A model generated the notes under the pieces. That model made no database searches. It was not told the DNA's origin and saw only the letters and a program-made list of their open reading frames with translations. Of a DNA stretch of 64,000 nucleotides, positions 18,152 to 29,500 are shown piece after piece. Within the stretch, counting starts at the first letter, position 1, and the number at the start of each line of letters is the position of its first letter. The translations under genes were made by a program, and so were the position numbers. Origin of the DNA: Pigmentibacter ruber (GTDB lineage: Bacteria > Bdellovibrionota_B > Oligoflexia > Silvanigrellales > Silvanigrellaceae); assembly GCF_009792895.1 (NCBI RefSeq), contig NZ_WSSC01000003.1, forward strand, positions 310,001 through 374,000, written 5' to 3'.

Positions 18152-18610
18152 ATGAAACCATCTGAGGTTAAAATAGGTATTGTTGTTGCTCGTTTTAATG
18201 AAATAATTACTTCAAAATTAGCTTCTGGTGCAAAAGGTTTATTACTTAGAAGAGGGCTCAAAGCTGAAAATATTATTGAAATAGAAGTTCCTGGAAGCTT
18301 TGAAACTCCATTAGCAGCGCAACTACTTATTGAACAAAAAAAGGTTCATGGTGTCATTGCTTTAGGAGCTGTTATTCGAGGCGCTACCGATCATTATAAT
18401 TATGTTTGTTCCTCAACTTCTTCGGGTTTGATGAATGTTCAGTTATCGCATTCCGTCCCTGTAGCATTTGGGATTTTAACTTGTGACACTATGGAACAAG
18501 CATTTGATAGAGCTGGTGGAAAGCTTGGAAATAAAGGATCTGAAGTAGCAGATGCTGTTTTAGATATGGTAATGATAAAATCTTCATTAGTAGGAAATGT
18601 ACTTTTATGA
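18152..18610 (+). CDS. ribH: 6,7-dimethyl-8-ribityllumazine synthase
   Basis: 152 residues, the normal length. It condenses 5-amino-6-ribitylaminouracil with 3,4-dihydroxybutanone phosphate in the penultimate step of riboflavin synthesis and forms pentamers or capsids in the cytosol. Signatures: VARFNEIIT at the N-terminus, VPGSFETP, and GAVIRGATDHYNYV with catalytic His81. The substrate Thr/Asp pair reads A-T-D where most enzymes have E-T. GGGAG lies before the ATG. It overlaps nusB by four bases, the common ribH-nusB arrangement, but ribB/ribE are not here; ribF is at 50 kb. Confidence 0.95.
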   Translation: MKPSEVKIGIVVARFNEIITSKLASGAKGLLLRRGLKAENIIEIEVPGSFETPLAAQLLIEQKKVHGVIALGAVIRGATDHYNYVCSSTSSGLMNVQLSHSVPVAFGILTCDTMEQAFDRAGGKLGNKGSEVADAVLDMVMIKSSLVGNVLL

Positions 18611-19050
18611 TTGAAAATAGCAAAGGTTTAAAACCTGCTGACTTTAAACAAATTAGAAGATTTGCAGTTCAGTTTGTTTATCAACAAGATATTAATCAGC
18701 AATTTGTAATGCAAAATCAAACATTACAACAATTTATGCGACAATCAGAAGTCATTGAAGGGCAGAAAGACTTTTTGCGAAATTTTTTGACAGTACTTTT
18801 TGATAATAGTAAAAAGATTGATGATTTAATAGAAGCATACGCAAAAAACTGGAAAATTTCTAGAATAGCTAAAGTTGATCTAGCAATTCTTCGTGTAGCT
18901 ATTTTGGAGCTTTTGGAAAGAAATGACACAGATGTTGGCGTTATCATAGCAGAAGCAGCTGCGATTGCGCAGGAGTTTGGTTCAGGGAATTCAGCTAGTT
19001 TTGTTAATGGCATACTTGATGCAATTGCTAAAGATGTGCGGAAAGCTTAA
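18607..19050 (+). CDS. nusB: transcription antitermination factor NusB
   Basis: 147 residues. Helical RNA-binding protein that, with NusE/S10, binds boxA to prevent Rho termination of rRNA operons. The hallmark ARRFAVQFVYQQD-type N-terminus (RRFAVQFVYQ) and the C-terminal segment VIIAEAAAIAQEFGSGNSAS FVNGILDAI are the conserved NusB core. Its ATG overlaps the ribH stop (ATGA), so the genes are translationally coupled as in many bacteria. Confidence 0.95.
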   Translation: MIENSKGLKPADFKQIRRFAVQFVYQQDINQQFVMQNQTLQQFMRQSEVIEGQKDFLRNFLTVLFDNSKKIDDLIEAYAKNWKISRIAKVDLAILRVAILELLERNDTDVGVIIAEAAAIAQEFGSGNSASFVNGILDAIAKDVRKA

Positions 19051-19083
19051 ATAAAAATTCTGTTTATTTAGGGTCAAAATTTC

Positions 19084-19821
19084 ATGAGAGAAATATATTT
19101 ACTTGAAACTAAAGACGCATGCCACAAATTTCTTTTAAATAGAACTGCTAATGGTTTTTTGCCCGACACTTTTTTAGGAATAGGTTCTTTTAGTAGTAAA
19201 ATTTCACAATCAGGTGTTGGGCTGACAATACAATCAAGTCCAAAATTTTTTGTTAAAGAAATATCTGAAAGTATAATTCAAGGGCATTTTTCTGTTTTTG
19301 AAAAAGAATCTTTGCTTATGCAAGTTCCATTTGGTGAAGTAGGTAATTTTCCAATTGCTAGATGGCTTTTAGTAGGAAAACACTTAAGTATTTTTGATTC
19401 AGATAAAATTGATGCTGTAAAATATTTACCTACTAAAGAATTAATGCAAGTTAGAACAATTGAAGAATTTATGCAAGTATATTTGAGTTTTATATTTCCA
19501 CATATTCATGAAATTAGAGCTCAGTCTGTATTATTTTTATTTGATATAAATATCTATATTTCATATATAAAACAGTTTTTTAATTGGCTTTCTAAACAAA
19601 TTTCAAATCCTCTTTTATTTAAAAATATTATTGAAATTTCTACAATTGATTTTCAAAGGAAAATTACTGACGAATTTTTATGGTTTATTTCTGAATCTTC
19701 TTTACATCCATGTATAGCAATTTTTCCTTCTACTAAAAGTAGTTTTACTAGTTTTATTCAATCTGCTAGAAATATAAAAAAACAAAATGGCTATTCCGAT
19801 GAGTTATTTTTTAAATTATAA
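19084..19821 (+). CDS. protein of unknown function
   Basis: 245 residues, probably cytosolic, no signal peptide or membrane helix. No domain is recognised. It begins MREIYLLETKDACHKFLLN, has an aromatic central part (IARWLLVGKHLSIFDSD) and ends SDELFFKL. It lies 33 bases after nusB and 14 bases before a PilZ-domain gene, with a run of small spacings that suggests one transcript from ribH onward. A signalling or regulatory role alongside the PilZ protein is possible but not shown by the sequence. Confidence 0.65.
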   Translation: MREIYLLETKDACHKFLLNRTANGFLPDTFLGIGSFSSKISQSGVGLTIQSSPKFFVKEISESIIQGHFSVFEKESLLMQVPFGEVGNFPIARWLLVGKHLSIFDSDKIDAVKYLPTKELMQVRTIEEFMQVYLSFIFPHIHEIRAQSVLFLFDINIYISYIKQFFNWLSKQISNPLLFKNIIEISTIDFQRKITDEFLWFISESSLHPCIAIFPSTKSSFTSFIQSARNIKKQNGYSDELFFKL

Positions 19822-19835
19822 CAAAAGGATTTCTC

Positions 19836-20240
19836 ATGCCTGTTGAAAAACATGTTAAAAAAGCAGAAAAAAGAAAAAGTGTCAGACACGAAATTGATTT
19901 TATAGTATCTTTGTACAGGAATGGGAGTTTAGTAGCACCTAATAATCGATTTAAAAATATTTCTACAACTGGAGCATTAATTAGTATATCCAGAGAATTT
20001 AATTTTATTTTAGGAGATAGATATATATTAATTCTTGAAGAAGATAGACTTTTGCAAGAATTTAATTTAATACTTGATCCAATAGAAGCACAGGTTAAAC
20101 ATAAAGATCAAAGTAATGAATATCTTGTTGGTTTTTCTTTTTGCAATATTACTGATAGAAATAAAAGAATCATAAAAAAAATAATTGAAAATAAGTTTAT
20201 GCTAAAAAATTTCCCTAAATCATGGCAAATCAGTAAGTAA
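19836..20240 (+). CDS. PilZ-domain protein (probable c-di-GMP receptor)
   Basis: 134 residues, essentially one PilZ domain. The two c-di-GMP contacts are visible: an R-x3-R-type basic motif (KRKSVRHEIDF) and the N-x-S-x-x-G motif (NISTTGALI). The strand YLVGFSFCNITDRNKR closes the barrel. It should bind c-di-GMP and act by protein contact, for example on motility or surface traits. AAAGGA precedes the ATG. Confidence 0.82.
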   Translation: MPVEKHVKKAEKRKSVRHEIDFIVSLYRNGSLVAPNNRFKNISTTGALISISREFNFILGDRYILILEEDRLLQEFNLILDPIEAQVKHKDQSNEYLVGFSFCNITDRNKRIIKKIIENKFMLKNFPKSWQISK

Positions 20241-20248
20241 AAATTTTT

Positions 20249-20275
20249 TTGGATATAGAAACGATTGCATATAAT
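20249..20275 (+). promoter_or_regulatory. candidate promoter for the methyltransferase gene
   Basis: TTGGAT and TATAAT are separated by 15 bases, 65 bases before the ATG. The -10 is perfect but the spacer is short and the -35 imperfect, so this is only a candidate. Confidence 0.35.
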
Positions 20276-20340
20276 TTTTACTTATGGTAATTGAGATCAA
20301 ATAAAAAAATTTTTAACTAAACTAAATAGAAAAAAATACC

Positions 20341-21195
20341 ATGAAGAAAGAAATAATAAATCATGTTTCAGATACTGCTTATTTAATTGCTTTTTATCGT
20401 ATGCTAGAAGCTAAGAAAAAAAATTCGATTGTAAAAGATCTATTATCTTTTCTTTTAATAAATGATCGAGCTGAAAGAATATGTAAAAAAATTAAAAATA
20501 AAAATCATTTTGATTGGCTAGTTCCTCTTAGAACAAATTCTATTGATTTTTTAATTAGTAAATATATAAAAGAGAGAAATATAGATACAGTAATAAATTT
20601 AGGCGCAGGTCTTGACACAAGAGCTTATCGCTTAGATGGTTTAGAAAAAATTAAATGGTTTGATATTGATTTTTCAAATGTCATTGAATACAAAAGTAAT
20701 TTACTGAAAAATGTTTTACCTAAATGTATTTTGCAATACATTAAATTAGATTTATCTCTAAGAGAAGAGAGAAAAAAAATTCTCTCAGAAATTTGTACAC
20801 AAGCAAATAATGTTTTAGTTCTTTCAGAAGGACTCATTTTGTATTTAAAGGAAATTGAAGTTCTTTTTCTTTCAGAAGATCTATTAAAACATAAGAATAT
20901 AAACTATTGGATACAAGATTATTATTCAAAAGACTATTTTAAATTTTCATTAATTTCTTCAAAAAGAAGTTTTAAAAATTCACCTTTTCAATTTTTCCCA
21001 AAAAATATTTTTGAATTTTACGCAGAAATTGGGTGGAAAAATAATGAAATAATTTCTTGCATAAATGAAGGTAAAAAGCTAAAAAAATCATCACCATTTC
21101 CTGTTAACTTATACGAGAATTTTTATTCAATAATTGATTCAAAAAAGTTAGATAATTTTTGTGGAGTAACTATTTTAAGTAGATTAATTAATTAA
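20341..21195 (+). CDS. PPM1/LCMT-family class I SAM-dependent methyltransferase
   Basis: 284 residues. The SAM-binding motif I appears as NLGAGLDTRAYRL, the form specific to the leucine carboxyl methyltransferase (TcmP/PPM1) family, with the ribose-binding acid in WFDIDF and a later LSEGLILYL motif (SEGL-x-x-YL), also diagnostic. Members O-methylate carboxylates or polyketides. Substrate unknown; no biosynthetic gene is adjacent. Together with the following genes it marks the start of a more accessory-looking stretch. Confidence 0.8.
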   Translation: MKKEIINHVSDTAYLIAFYRMLEAKKKNSIVKDLLSFLLINDRAERICKKIKNKNHFDWLVPLRTNSIDFLISKYIKERNIDTVINLGAGLDTRAYRLDGLEKIKWFDIDFSNVIEYKSNLLKNVLPKCILQYIKLDLSLREERKKILSEICTQANNVLVLSEGLILYLKEIEVLFLSEDLLKHKNINYWIQDYYSKDYFKFSLISSKRSFKNSPFQFFPKNIFEFYAEIGWKNNEIISCINEGKKLKKSSPFPVNLYENFYSIIDSKKLDNFCGVTILSRLIN

Positions 21196-21247
21196 ATTTT
21201 AAAAAATTATAATTTTATCACTTTAAAAATATGCTATTGAAATAATC

Positions 21248-22162
21248 TTATAAATAAACAGACTCTATAACATGATTTGCATTACCAGTGACAAAACCTG
21301 TGAAGTATTCCTCCCATTTTTCAGGGTTTTGTACTAAAGGATAGCGCCAAGTAAACTCTATAAAAGCACTTGGTACAATGACTTCCCCATCAATTAACTG
21401 TATCTTTTGCAATTTACCTTTAGTTGAACATTGTTCAAGCATTTCATTTTTTGAGCCTTTTATTATTGTAGGTAAAGTATTTAATTCAAAGCTTAAGTTA
21501 TTCTGAAACCATTGGACAAAATTCTGTAAAGAATCAAATGTATTTAAAAGACTTATGTTAAAGGTATAATGATTAGGAACTCTTCCAAATACCAATGCCC
21601 AAGATAGTAGCTCATTAAATTCATTAACAGTATTATATTCCTTTAGTGTTAATAAAGGCCAATCTTTATTAAGATAGTCACATGTTATTTTAACTAATTC
21701 TTGCGCAGCTGTTTCATCACCTAAAAAAGTTTTACCACACAATTTTTGAAATAGTTCAATATTCAGCTTTGGAGTTAGTTCTGAATATTTTAAAACTATT
21801 TTTCTAATTTCATCAGGAAATTCAGATAATACAAAATCAGAAATTACTACTTGAGGAGGCGCATCAAATGCTAATTTTCCTAAAGCAGTATTTTCTGCAA
21901 GCCACATAAATCTATTCTGCTTTTCTATTAATCTTTCTCTTCCTTGAGGTAGATAACCTAAACAGGAATACACTTGAAAAAGATAATCCATTCCAGTATT
22001 TGAACCAGGAATATCTATCAGAGCATAATGGTCAAATGTAATTTTTTTGTTAGAAACAAGACTTAAAGCATTGTAAATTCTTTCTGCATCTTCATGTTTA
22101 TTTTTAAATTTTTCCCAAAGAAAAGTATTAATCCTTGATCTAACGATTTCTAACAAGTTCAT
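21248..22162 (-). CDS. DUF1338 family, 2-oxoadipate dioxygenase/decarboxylase-like
   Basis: 304 residues. Matches DUF1338 proteins, of which HglS converts 2-oxoadipate to 2-hydroxyglutarate in lysine catabolism using Fe(II). The family's YALIDIPGSNTGMDY stretch, EKQNRFMWLAE and PPQVVISDF are visible. The probable metal ligands are His45 (FDHYAL), His198 (VPNHYTFN) and Glu269 (AFIEFTWR). AAGGA stands before the ATG. No other lysine-catabolic gene is nearby, so the substrate here is inferred from family only. Confidence 0.78.
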   Translation of the reverse strand: MNLLEIVRSRINTFLWEKFKNKHEDAERIYNALSLVSNKKITFDHYALIDIPGSNTGMDYLFQVYSCLGYLPQGRERLIEKQNRFMWLAENTALGKLAFDAPPQVVISDFVLSEFPDEIRKIVLKYSELTPKLNIELFQKLCGKTFLGDETAAQELVKITCDYLNKDWPLLTLKEYNTVNEFNELLSWALVFGRVPNHYTFNISLLNTFDSLQNFVQWFQNNLSFELNTLPTIIKGSKNEMLEQCSTKGKLQKIQLIDGEVIVPSAFIEFTWRYPLVQNPEKWEEYFTGFVTGNANHVIESVYL

Positions 22163-22346
22163 TAGTTGATTCCTTTTTATATAAATAGTTATTTCTTAAT
22201 TATAGCTTAAATTTTTGAAAAAGGAAATAATAATTTATCTGAAATTTTTGCATATCAGTTAAGATTTTTTAAAAAAATTGTATGATTTTTAATTTGATAA
22301 AAAAATTTTTTTTATTTACTTTATATTTTTTCTTTGAGGTTATAAA

Positions 22347-23513
22347 ATGAGAAAAATATTACTCATAATCTTTATTTTTACCTACTCATGTGTACATAAA
22401 ACTAGTAATGAAAGTTTAGAAAAACTAAATAATAAATTTATTTCTTTAAATTTAAAAAATAATCCAATTTCAGTAGCTTTGATGTGTCCAAAAAAGTTTA
22501 AAGAAAATATTGTTTATTTAAATTATGGCAGCATAAAAAAAGAGCAAGAAATTATGCCAGATGAAAATTCCATATATGAAATAGGAAGCCTTACAAAATT
22601 GTATTTAGCAGCACTCACTATACAGCAAGTTGAAAAAGGTAATATTAGCCTAGAAGACAGTATTGCAAAGTATCTTTCAAACATACCAAGCGATTGGCAA
22701 GACATAAAAATTAAAAATTTACTAAATATGACCAGTGGGATTCCAAGCCATTTTGGAAGTGCAAATTTATATAGTATAGAAAATTTTCATTCATATATGC
22801 TGAACCCTTATCAATATTTTGATAAGGATTTAATTATCCAGAAAATTTTAACACAGAAAGCTTTATTTAAAAGTGGAATAGCCTGGGACTATTCAAATAT
22901 AAATTATTTATTAATTGGCATTATTTTAGAAAAAATTACAGGAAAAAAATTAGATAAAATATTCAAAGAAAACATTTCTGAAAAATTAAATTTAAGGAAT
23001 ACTTACTTTGTAAATCATTTTATAAGAGACGAAATTCCAAAAAATAAAATAGATACTTTAGTTGAAGGATATCCTTCCATAGAAAATTATTTAGATAAAA
23101 TCAATGCAAATACTTTTAGTTTATCAGTTGTATGGGGAGCAGGAAATATAATATCATCAACTAAGGATGTTCATATATTCATCACTTCATTTTTTAACAA
23201 AGACGGTAAATTATTTTTGCAAAAAAATACTTATGAACTATTTAAAAACTACTTTTTTGAAATTGTAAGCTATAATCTTAGTAATTATTTTAATTCAAAT
23301 AAATATTCCCTCGGGGTATTTGCACAAACAAATGAAGTAACTGGTTTGACTGACTACTTACATACAGGTGGGATACCTGGTTATAATTCTTTATTTTTAA
23401 TCAACCCATCTACAAAAGTTTCATATTGTTTATTAACTGGTTCTTTAAATTCAGATGAGTTTACAAATTTAGTTAAAGGAATTCATGATTTTATTAATCA
23501 TGAATGCTTTTAA
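22347..23513 (+). CDS. beta-lactamase/transpeptidase-like serine hydrolase, probable lipoprotein
   Basis: 388 residues. A signal sequence ends in TYSC, a plausible lipobox. The serine-beta-lactamase fold motifs are in order: S81-x-x-K84 (GSLTKLY), Y182-S-N184 (WDYSNIN) and a HTGGIPGY element near residue 334 in place of KTG. This is the class C/esterase (Pfam Beta-lactamase) group, often DD-peptidases, esterases or amidases; resistance cannot be inferred. GAGG lies before the ATG. Its stop overlaps the stop of the large toxin-like gene on the other strand by four bases. Confidence 0.8.
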   Translation: MRKILLIIFIFTYSCVHKTSNESLEKLNNKFISLNLKNNPISVALMCPKKFKENIVYLNYGSIKKEQEIMPDENSIYEIGSLTKLYLAALTIQQVEKGNISLEDSIAKYLSNIPSDWQDIKIKNLLNMTSGIPSHFGSANLYSIENFHSYMLNPYQYFDKDLIIQKILTQKALFKSGIAWDYSNINYLLIGIILEKITGKKLDKIFKENISEKLNLRNTYFVNHFIRDEIPKNKIDTLVEGYPSIENYLDKINANTFSLSVVWGAGNIISSTKDVHIFITSFFNKDGKLFLQKNTYELFKNYFFEIVSYNLSNYFNSNKYSLGVFAQTNEVTGLTDYLHTGGIPGYNSLFLINPSTKVSYCLLTGSLNSDEFTNLVKGIHDFINHECF

Positions 23514-26500
23514 TTGATATCTATTTTTTCATAAATAAATTTAGAATTTTTTAATAGTAAATTTTTCGATTCTATAATATAAAATGCTTCATATTTTTCT
23601 GAGTTTTTTTCTCTTTGGAGCAAAATAATTTTATCCTTCATTTTTATAGCTTGATCAATATAAATTAAAGAACTATCTGGAATATCTTTAAATATGTTTT
23701 TTATGAAATCTGTTTTTACAACTTTATAATTAATTGGGGATAAAATATCATACAAACCATCTCTTCTTAGAAAGACTAAAAAGTCATGATATAAATCATT
23801 AAGAATAAAAGCAGCATAAACATTTTTAATATATTGACTTGAAAGAGTATTTTCAATAGTATATTTTTTTAAATAGCCATTTTCAGATATTGCTTTTAAA
23901 ATATTTCCATTTACATCAATAAACCGAATATCAGCATAGATGCTATTTAAATTATTAAGTAATCCACCAAAAGCTAAATATTTCATAGCACCAGTGTATG
24001 GTAATTCATTACTGAGCCAATTGCCAACACCCCAGTATTCATATGCAGTGTTTTTAAATGATATTTGAAAATTAGAATTGTCATATAAGCGGAATGATGC
24101 CTGATTTTTAGTAAGAAGAATTGTACTATTATTTTTGTCGCTATAACCATTAATTATCTGAAATGGGTCATTATTTATGTTTTTAACAATTTGACAAACT
24201 TGATTATAAATATTTTCAGAAGTGTTTTGGAAAGAGGAGCAAGTTTTATCTTCTAATTTGTCCTCAAAAAATTCATTAAAATTATGAAAATAGTTTAAAA
24301 AATTATCTGATTTAATTGATGCAAATAAATCTCCATTAACCAGTTCCCAAGTTTTTTGTTTATTATATTCGATGAAAATATTATTATCCGCAATTTTTAT
24401 TATGTGATTTTTTGGGTCAAAATAATCCTTATCAATTGTAAATAATTGGTTATTTTTTTTATCATAGTAGTAGTGAATGTTATTGTTGTTTTTATTAATT
24501 CCGATATATTTTTTATTACTATCACTTTGAAATATTTTGTTTTCTTTTAAATTTAGCTCAAAAAATACTTTTTCATTAAAGATTATAGCTAAATTATTGT
24601 TTGAATTTTCAAAATCATTAAAGACAATTTCCATTGACTTTCCTAAATAATTTTTTAAATAATCACTTTTTATTCCTACTATATTAAATTCATTATTTTT
24701 CACTTGATACACGAAATAATTGCTTAAAAAATATGCATATTCATTCATTTCATAAAGATATTGAGGGTTACTAATTTCTAATTCTTCAAAAATAAATTCA
24801 CCTTTAGAATTTTTATGAAAAGAGTTTAATTTTTCTCCTGAAATGTAAAATGTTTTAGAACTATTTGAAATGTTAGAATAACTAATCAACTTTGCATTAG
24901 CATCATTTTCAAGGAAATATATTTTAGACTTAGGGTTATAAAATCCTAATGATTTTTCATTAAATGTAATTTGAACTAAAGGAAATAGTTCTAAAAATTG
25001 TGCTTCTATATTTTTTTCAATGTTCAATTTATTGTTTATTCTTATGTCTTTCCCGGTATTGATAGTAACGAATCCGCTTTCATTAGCTTTTATATTGAAA
25101 TCAAATCTGATATTAATATTCAATGAATTGTCACTAATAGAAACAATTTTATCTATATCTTTAAATAGCTCTTTACTATTAATATACAATTTATTTTTAA
25201 GAGAGTTTGTAAAATAATGATTACTATTTATTTTTGTCAAATAAACTAAATTTTTATTATCAAATCCACTATAGATAATTTCTTCATTATTTAGGTCATA
25301 AAAAACAGTTTCAAAACCATTATTAGCATTGCTTGGATAGTTAATTATTTTTATTTTTTGATTATTTGCAAGAAACGTGGCTTCAATATTAGTAGAGTAG
25401 TTATTAATAATACTCTGAATTTCATCTTTTGAATGAAAAGAATTATAATCTATTATTGGATTTATAAAAATAGGTTTTTTTTCATTAATTATAGATTTAT
25501 TGTAAACTAAATATGTAACTCCCGTGCTGTCATGAATGAATATTTTTTCAGGAAAGTGAATAAATTTAATATTATCATAAATTTTTAAATATTTATTTGT
25601 AAATATTTTTAATTCATTAGTATTTAATATTTCTGCTTTATCTAGCTTAGAATCGATATGAATATGAATATTATCAGATTTATTACAGGTAAATATATAA
25701 TTTGCCATATTATTAATAAAAAAATGAAAGTATTTATTTTTAATACTATCTTCAATTTCTACGTGATAGAAAATTTTATTTTTTGCTGAGTCAGGTATTT
25801 CGGGGGTAATAAATTGCAAATGCTGGGAATGATGGTTTAACTTAAGTCTGATATCAGTTTTTTGTGGAATAAATTTGAGTAATCCAACAGCCTGATCTCC
25901 AAATCCATGCATAAATGTATAACGAAAAATAAATTTTGAGTTATTTTGCAGTTTATCTACGGCTGAAAATTCCGCATCATTTCTTGTTACATTAAAAGGG
26001 ACATTCATAAAATAGTATTCTATAAGATTTTTCACCTGATTAGGAAGAATTATTTTATTAGTTTTATCTAATTCTTTAGTATAAGAAGTAGGAATATTTA
26101 AAGCTTCTCTAAATTTTACTTTTTCCGATGAGTCTTTAATTAGTGCAGGATTAGGAGCGAATACATGATAAAAGTATTTCCCATTTTCATGGCGTGATAT
26201 TGGGTAAGTAATATGATCACCAAATATAATTTTGTATGAACCTGAGGTTTTAAAATCCATTTCTTCTACAACAACATTAAGTTGAGTTCTAGAAAGATTA
26301 TTTTCTTCTTGCGTAAAATCTTTATGTGCAAAAGTTAAAATTTTTTCTTCTGAATTAAAAAAGTAATTATTTTTCTCAATTAATTTATAGTGATCATTCT
26401 CGTAGTCTTTAAAATATCTTGCAAGTTTTAATGTTTGATCTATCTTATCTCCAACAATCTCAGCATAAGAACTGATACCTACTGCTAAACCTCCAAAAAT

Positions 26501-29500
26501 TTCACCAATCCCACTTAAAAAAATTCCACCAGCACTTTCACCTAATATTAAACCTGCTGACATTAAAGTAAGAGAAGTACTATCAAGAGCTAATTGTGTA
26601 CCAAATTTAGATTTTTCTGCTTCAGTTTTTGCATAGTGATATTCCGAAGCATCAAAAATAACATTTGCTACATTTAAAACACTACCTAAAGTTGCTGAAA
26701 ATTTTGAAAACGTTTGGAATGAATTTAAATTTTTGAACTCATTATTACTTATTAGTTTAATTACCTTAGATACTTTGACTGAACTTTCAAGGACATCATT
26801 AGATAACTGCGACATGTTTGTATACATGTGAATTTTAACTATTTCATCTAAAGTACTTTTATTGCTTGATTGTGATTCGTTATTTTTCTTACTAAAAAAC
26901 TCAATTATATTTTTTAGCAAATAAGCATGTGACAAGCTTACAGAGGGTCCTGAAATCTCCATAAATGATCCAAATGAATTTTTGTGTTTCATATATTCTA
27001 AACTGCTATTATCAATTAATTTTATTCCATCATTGATATTTCTAATGCCTTCTTCTGAAATAAAGTTGATTTCTTTTATATATACTTTTTTGTTTTTTTG
27101 GTTATAAATGGAAATTGTTTTTTTATCTTTATTAAATGTATGTAAAATAGGTTTTTCATTTTCTGATAAACTTATTTTACTGAATTCATTTTCTAGGTTT
27201 TTTAATTTTATATCTAATATTAACTTTAATCTCAATTGTAATTCAGATTTATTTTTATTTATTAAATCTTTAATTTGAGCTAAAAATTTATTTTCTTTAA
27301 CTTGGTATTTATTTTCTAAATATTCTATTAAATTTAAAAAATATTGATTATTATTGTATTCAATTTCTTCATCAATATCTTCTCTATTTATTAATGAAAT
27401 ATTATTATAAAAATCATATAAATCCGTTTCGCTTAGTTTGGAGTTTAAAATTACTTTTTGTAGTAACAATTCATTTTCTGAAATTTTATAAAAATTTTTG
27501 TTAGTAATATTTTTTATTACAGTTTTTTTGCTTTCTTCATTTTGTTTTCTTAATACAAACTTGTAGTTATCTAAAATTTCTGTAATTTCAGCTAAGTGGC
27601 TAGTTTTTTTTGTAGTTATATTTTTTATAATTTGAGTATAATTGATTAGCTTATTAAAGATTCCAGTATTATCAATTTTACTACTAATATTACTTTTTAG
27701 AGAAATAAAGTCATCACTTGATCTTCTAATTAGAAATATTTTGTTTTCTTCAGATGAATTTGAAAATATTCCAAATTTATTTGGAAAGACTTCTTTCCCA
27801 TTTTTATCTATCTTAATAAAGCTATTTCTTAAAATAATTAGGTTAGCAGAGTTTTTATTTTCATTAAGATGATTCAAAATACTTTTTCCAAATCTTTCAA
27901 TATCATTAGTGTCATTGGAGTTATTAGTTGGATTGCAACTTATCAAATTAATAAATTCAAATTCTGTTTTTTCTGGAAAAATTTTATTAATATAGTCTCC
28001 AATTTCTTTAAAAGATAATTTATCAATTGTAATTTCATTGTTATTTTTTCCGGAATTACCAATTATAAATAAATTTATTTTTTTTCCATTACTTAAATTT
28101 ATTTTTTTATTTTCAAGTAAACTAATTATTGAAAAATTTTCTCCATTTTCTTTAAAATGATTTGAATAGTAATTTATTGCTTTAGTTGAATTTGTATTGT
28201 TACTTAATTTTAATATTACATTTTCATAAATTAATGATTCTATATTTCCTTTAACCCACGAGGACTTTTTGTCTTCTTCAGTATGCCTATTATAAATTTC
28301 ATTAGAATCGCTATATTGAGTTAAAAAACTAAGATTTTCATGTTTAAAATTATTCTTTTTAAAAATAGTATCATATGCTAATGGCCCAGATACAAGAACT
28401 GTTACAGAAGAATCTGGAATAAGTGAATCGTATCTATATTTTGAAACAGATCGTTCAAAAAGTTTATTGAATTCTTTGTCTTTATCATCTATAAAATCAT
28501 TAAAATCTGTTGTATTTGAGTAATAAAAGTTTGGATTGTTTTTTTCATATTTATTTACTTCATTGTAATTATTTTTAATTTGATCAATAATTAGATTAAT
28601 TATGTTATTATTATTATCGTTTTCATGAGAAATAATAAAGTTATTATTTCGCAAAGATGTTTTTAATTCTAAAGGTCTAATGTAAATATTACCAACTTTA
28701 TTGAAAATGTATTCAATATTGTTCTCTGTTTTAAAATAATTGTAATGCTCGTTAATTTTTTCTTTAAGAATTTTTGCGTCTTCAGTGCTTATTGAATTAA
28801 GAAGTAAGTTTAAGTCATTGTTATTTTCATTACTTATTGTCCGAGAAGGTAATATATTTGGATTTGTATTAAATATAGTTTCATAGTATGCGTATGATAT
28901 TAATTTAAAATGACTTTTTACAATCGATTTCACGCCTTTGAGTTCTATAGTTGTAAGTTCATTAAGTTTTGAAATACTGGGCAAGACATCTACATCAATA
29001 TATATACCTCCATATTCTTTTAAAATTTCAAGCCGTGCATTATCTGAAGCAGCGGCAAAATTAGATCTTAAGTTTAACTCTTGATTGTAATTCTCCTTCA
29101 AAATCCATGAATTACTTTCTTTTTGAATGTCTTTAACTATAATGTTCTCATTTTCTTTTAAGAGACTTTCTACAGATGCTAAGAAATTATTATTATCTGG
29201 TATAATATCTGAGATTTCAGAGAAATTTGTATGATTATTCGTTTTAAAGAAATGTTTAATAAAATTTAGTCTAATTTCATTATTATCTTGCTTTGGATTT
29301 TCTTTGTTTTGTCTTATAATATAATTGTTTAAGTTGTTCTGGATTTTAATCATTTCCTCGGAATAAATCTCTAAAAAATTCTCGCTTTTCTTTTTATTAC
29401 TTAAAAATATATTTAAATAATTGCTTAATTTTTTATTTAAATTGTAATTATTAATATTATTTGAATCGTACCAAATATATATTTTATATTCATTCCCGTT

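Noticed and set aside
23510..25700. CROP-like repeats at the toxin C-terminus
   Set aside because: No regular aromatic repeat units of 20-30 residues can be seen; repetition of Asn and Ile is due to low GC.
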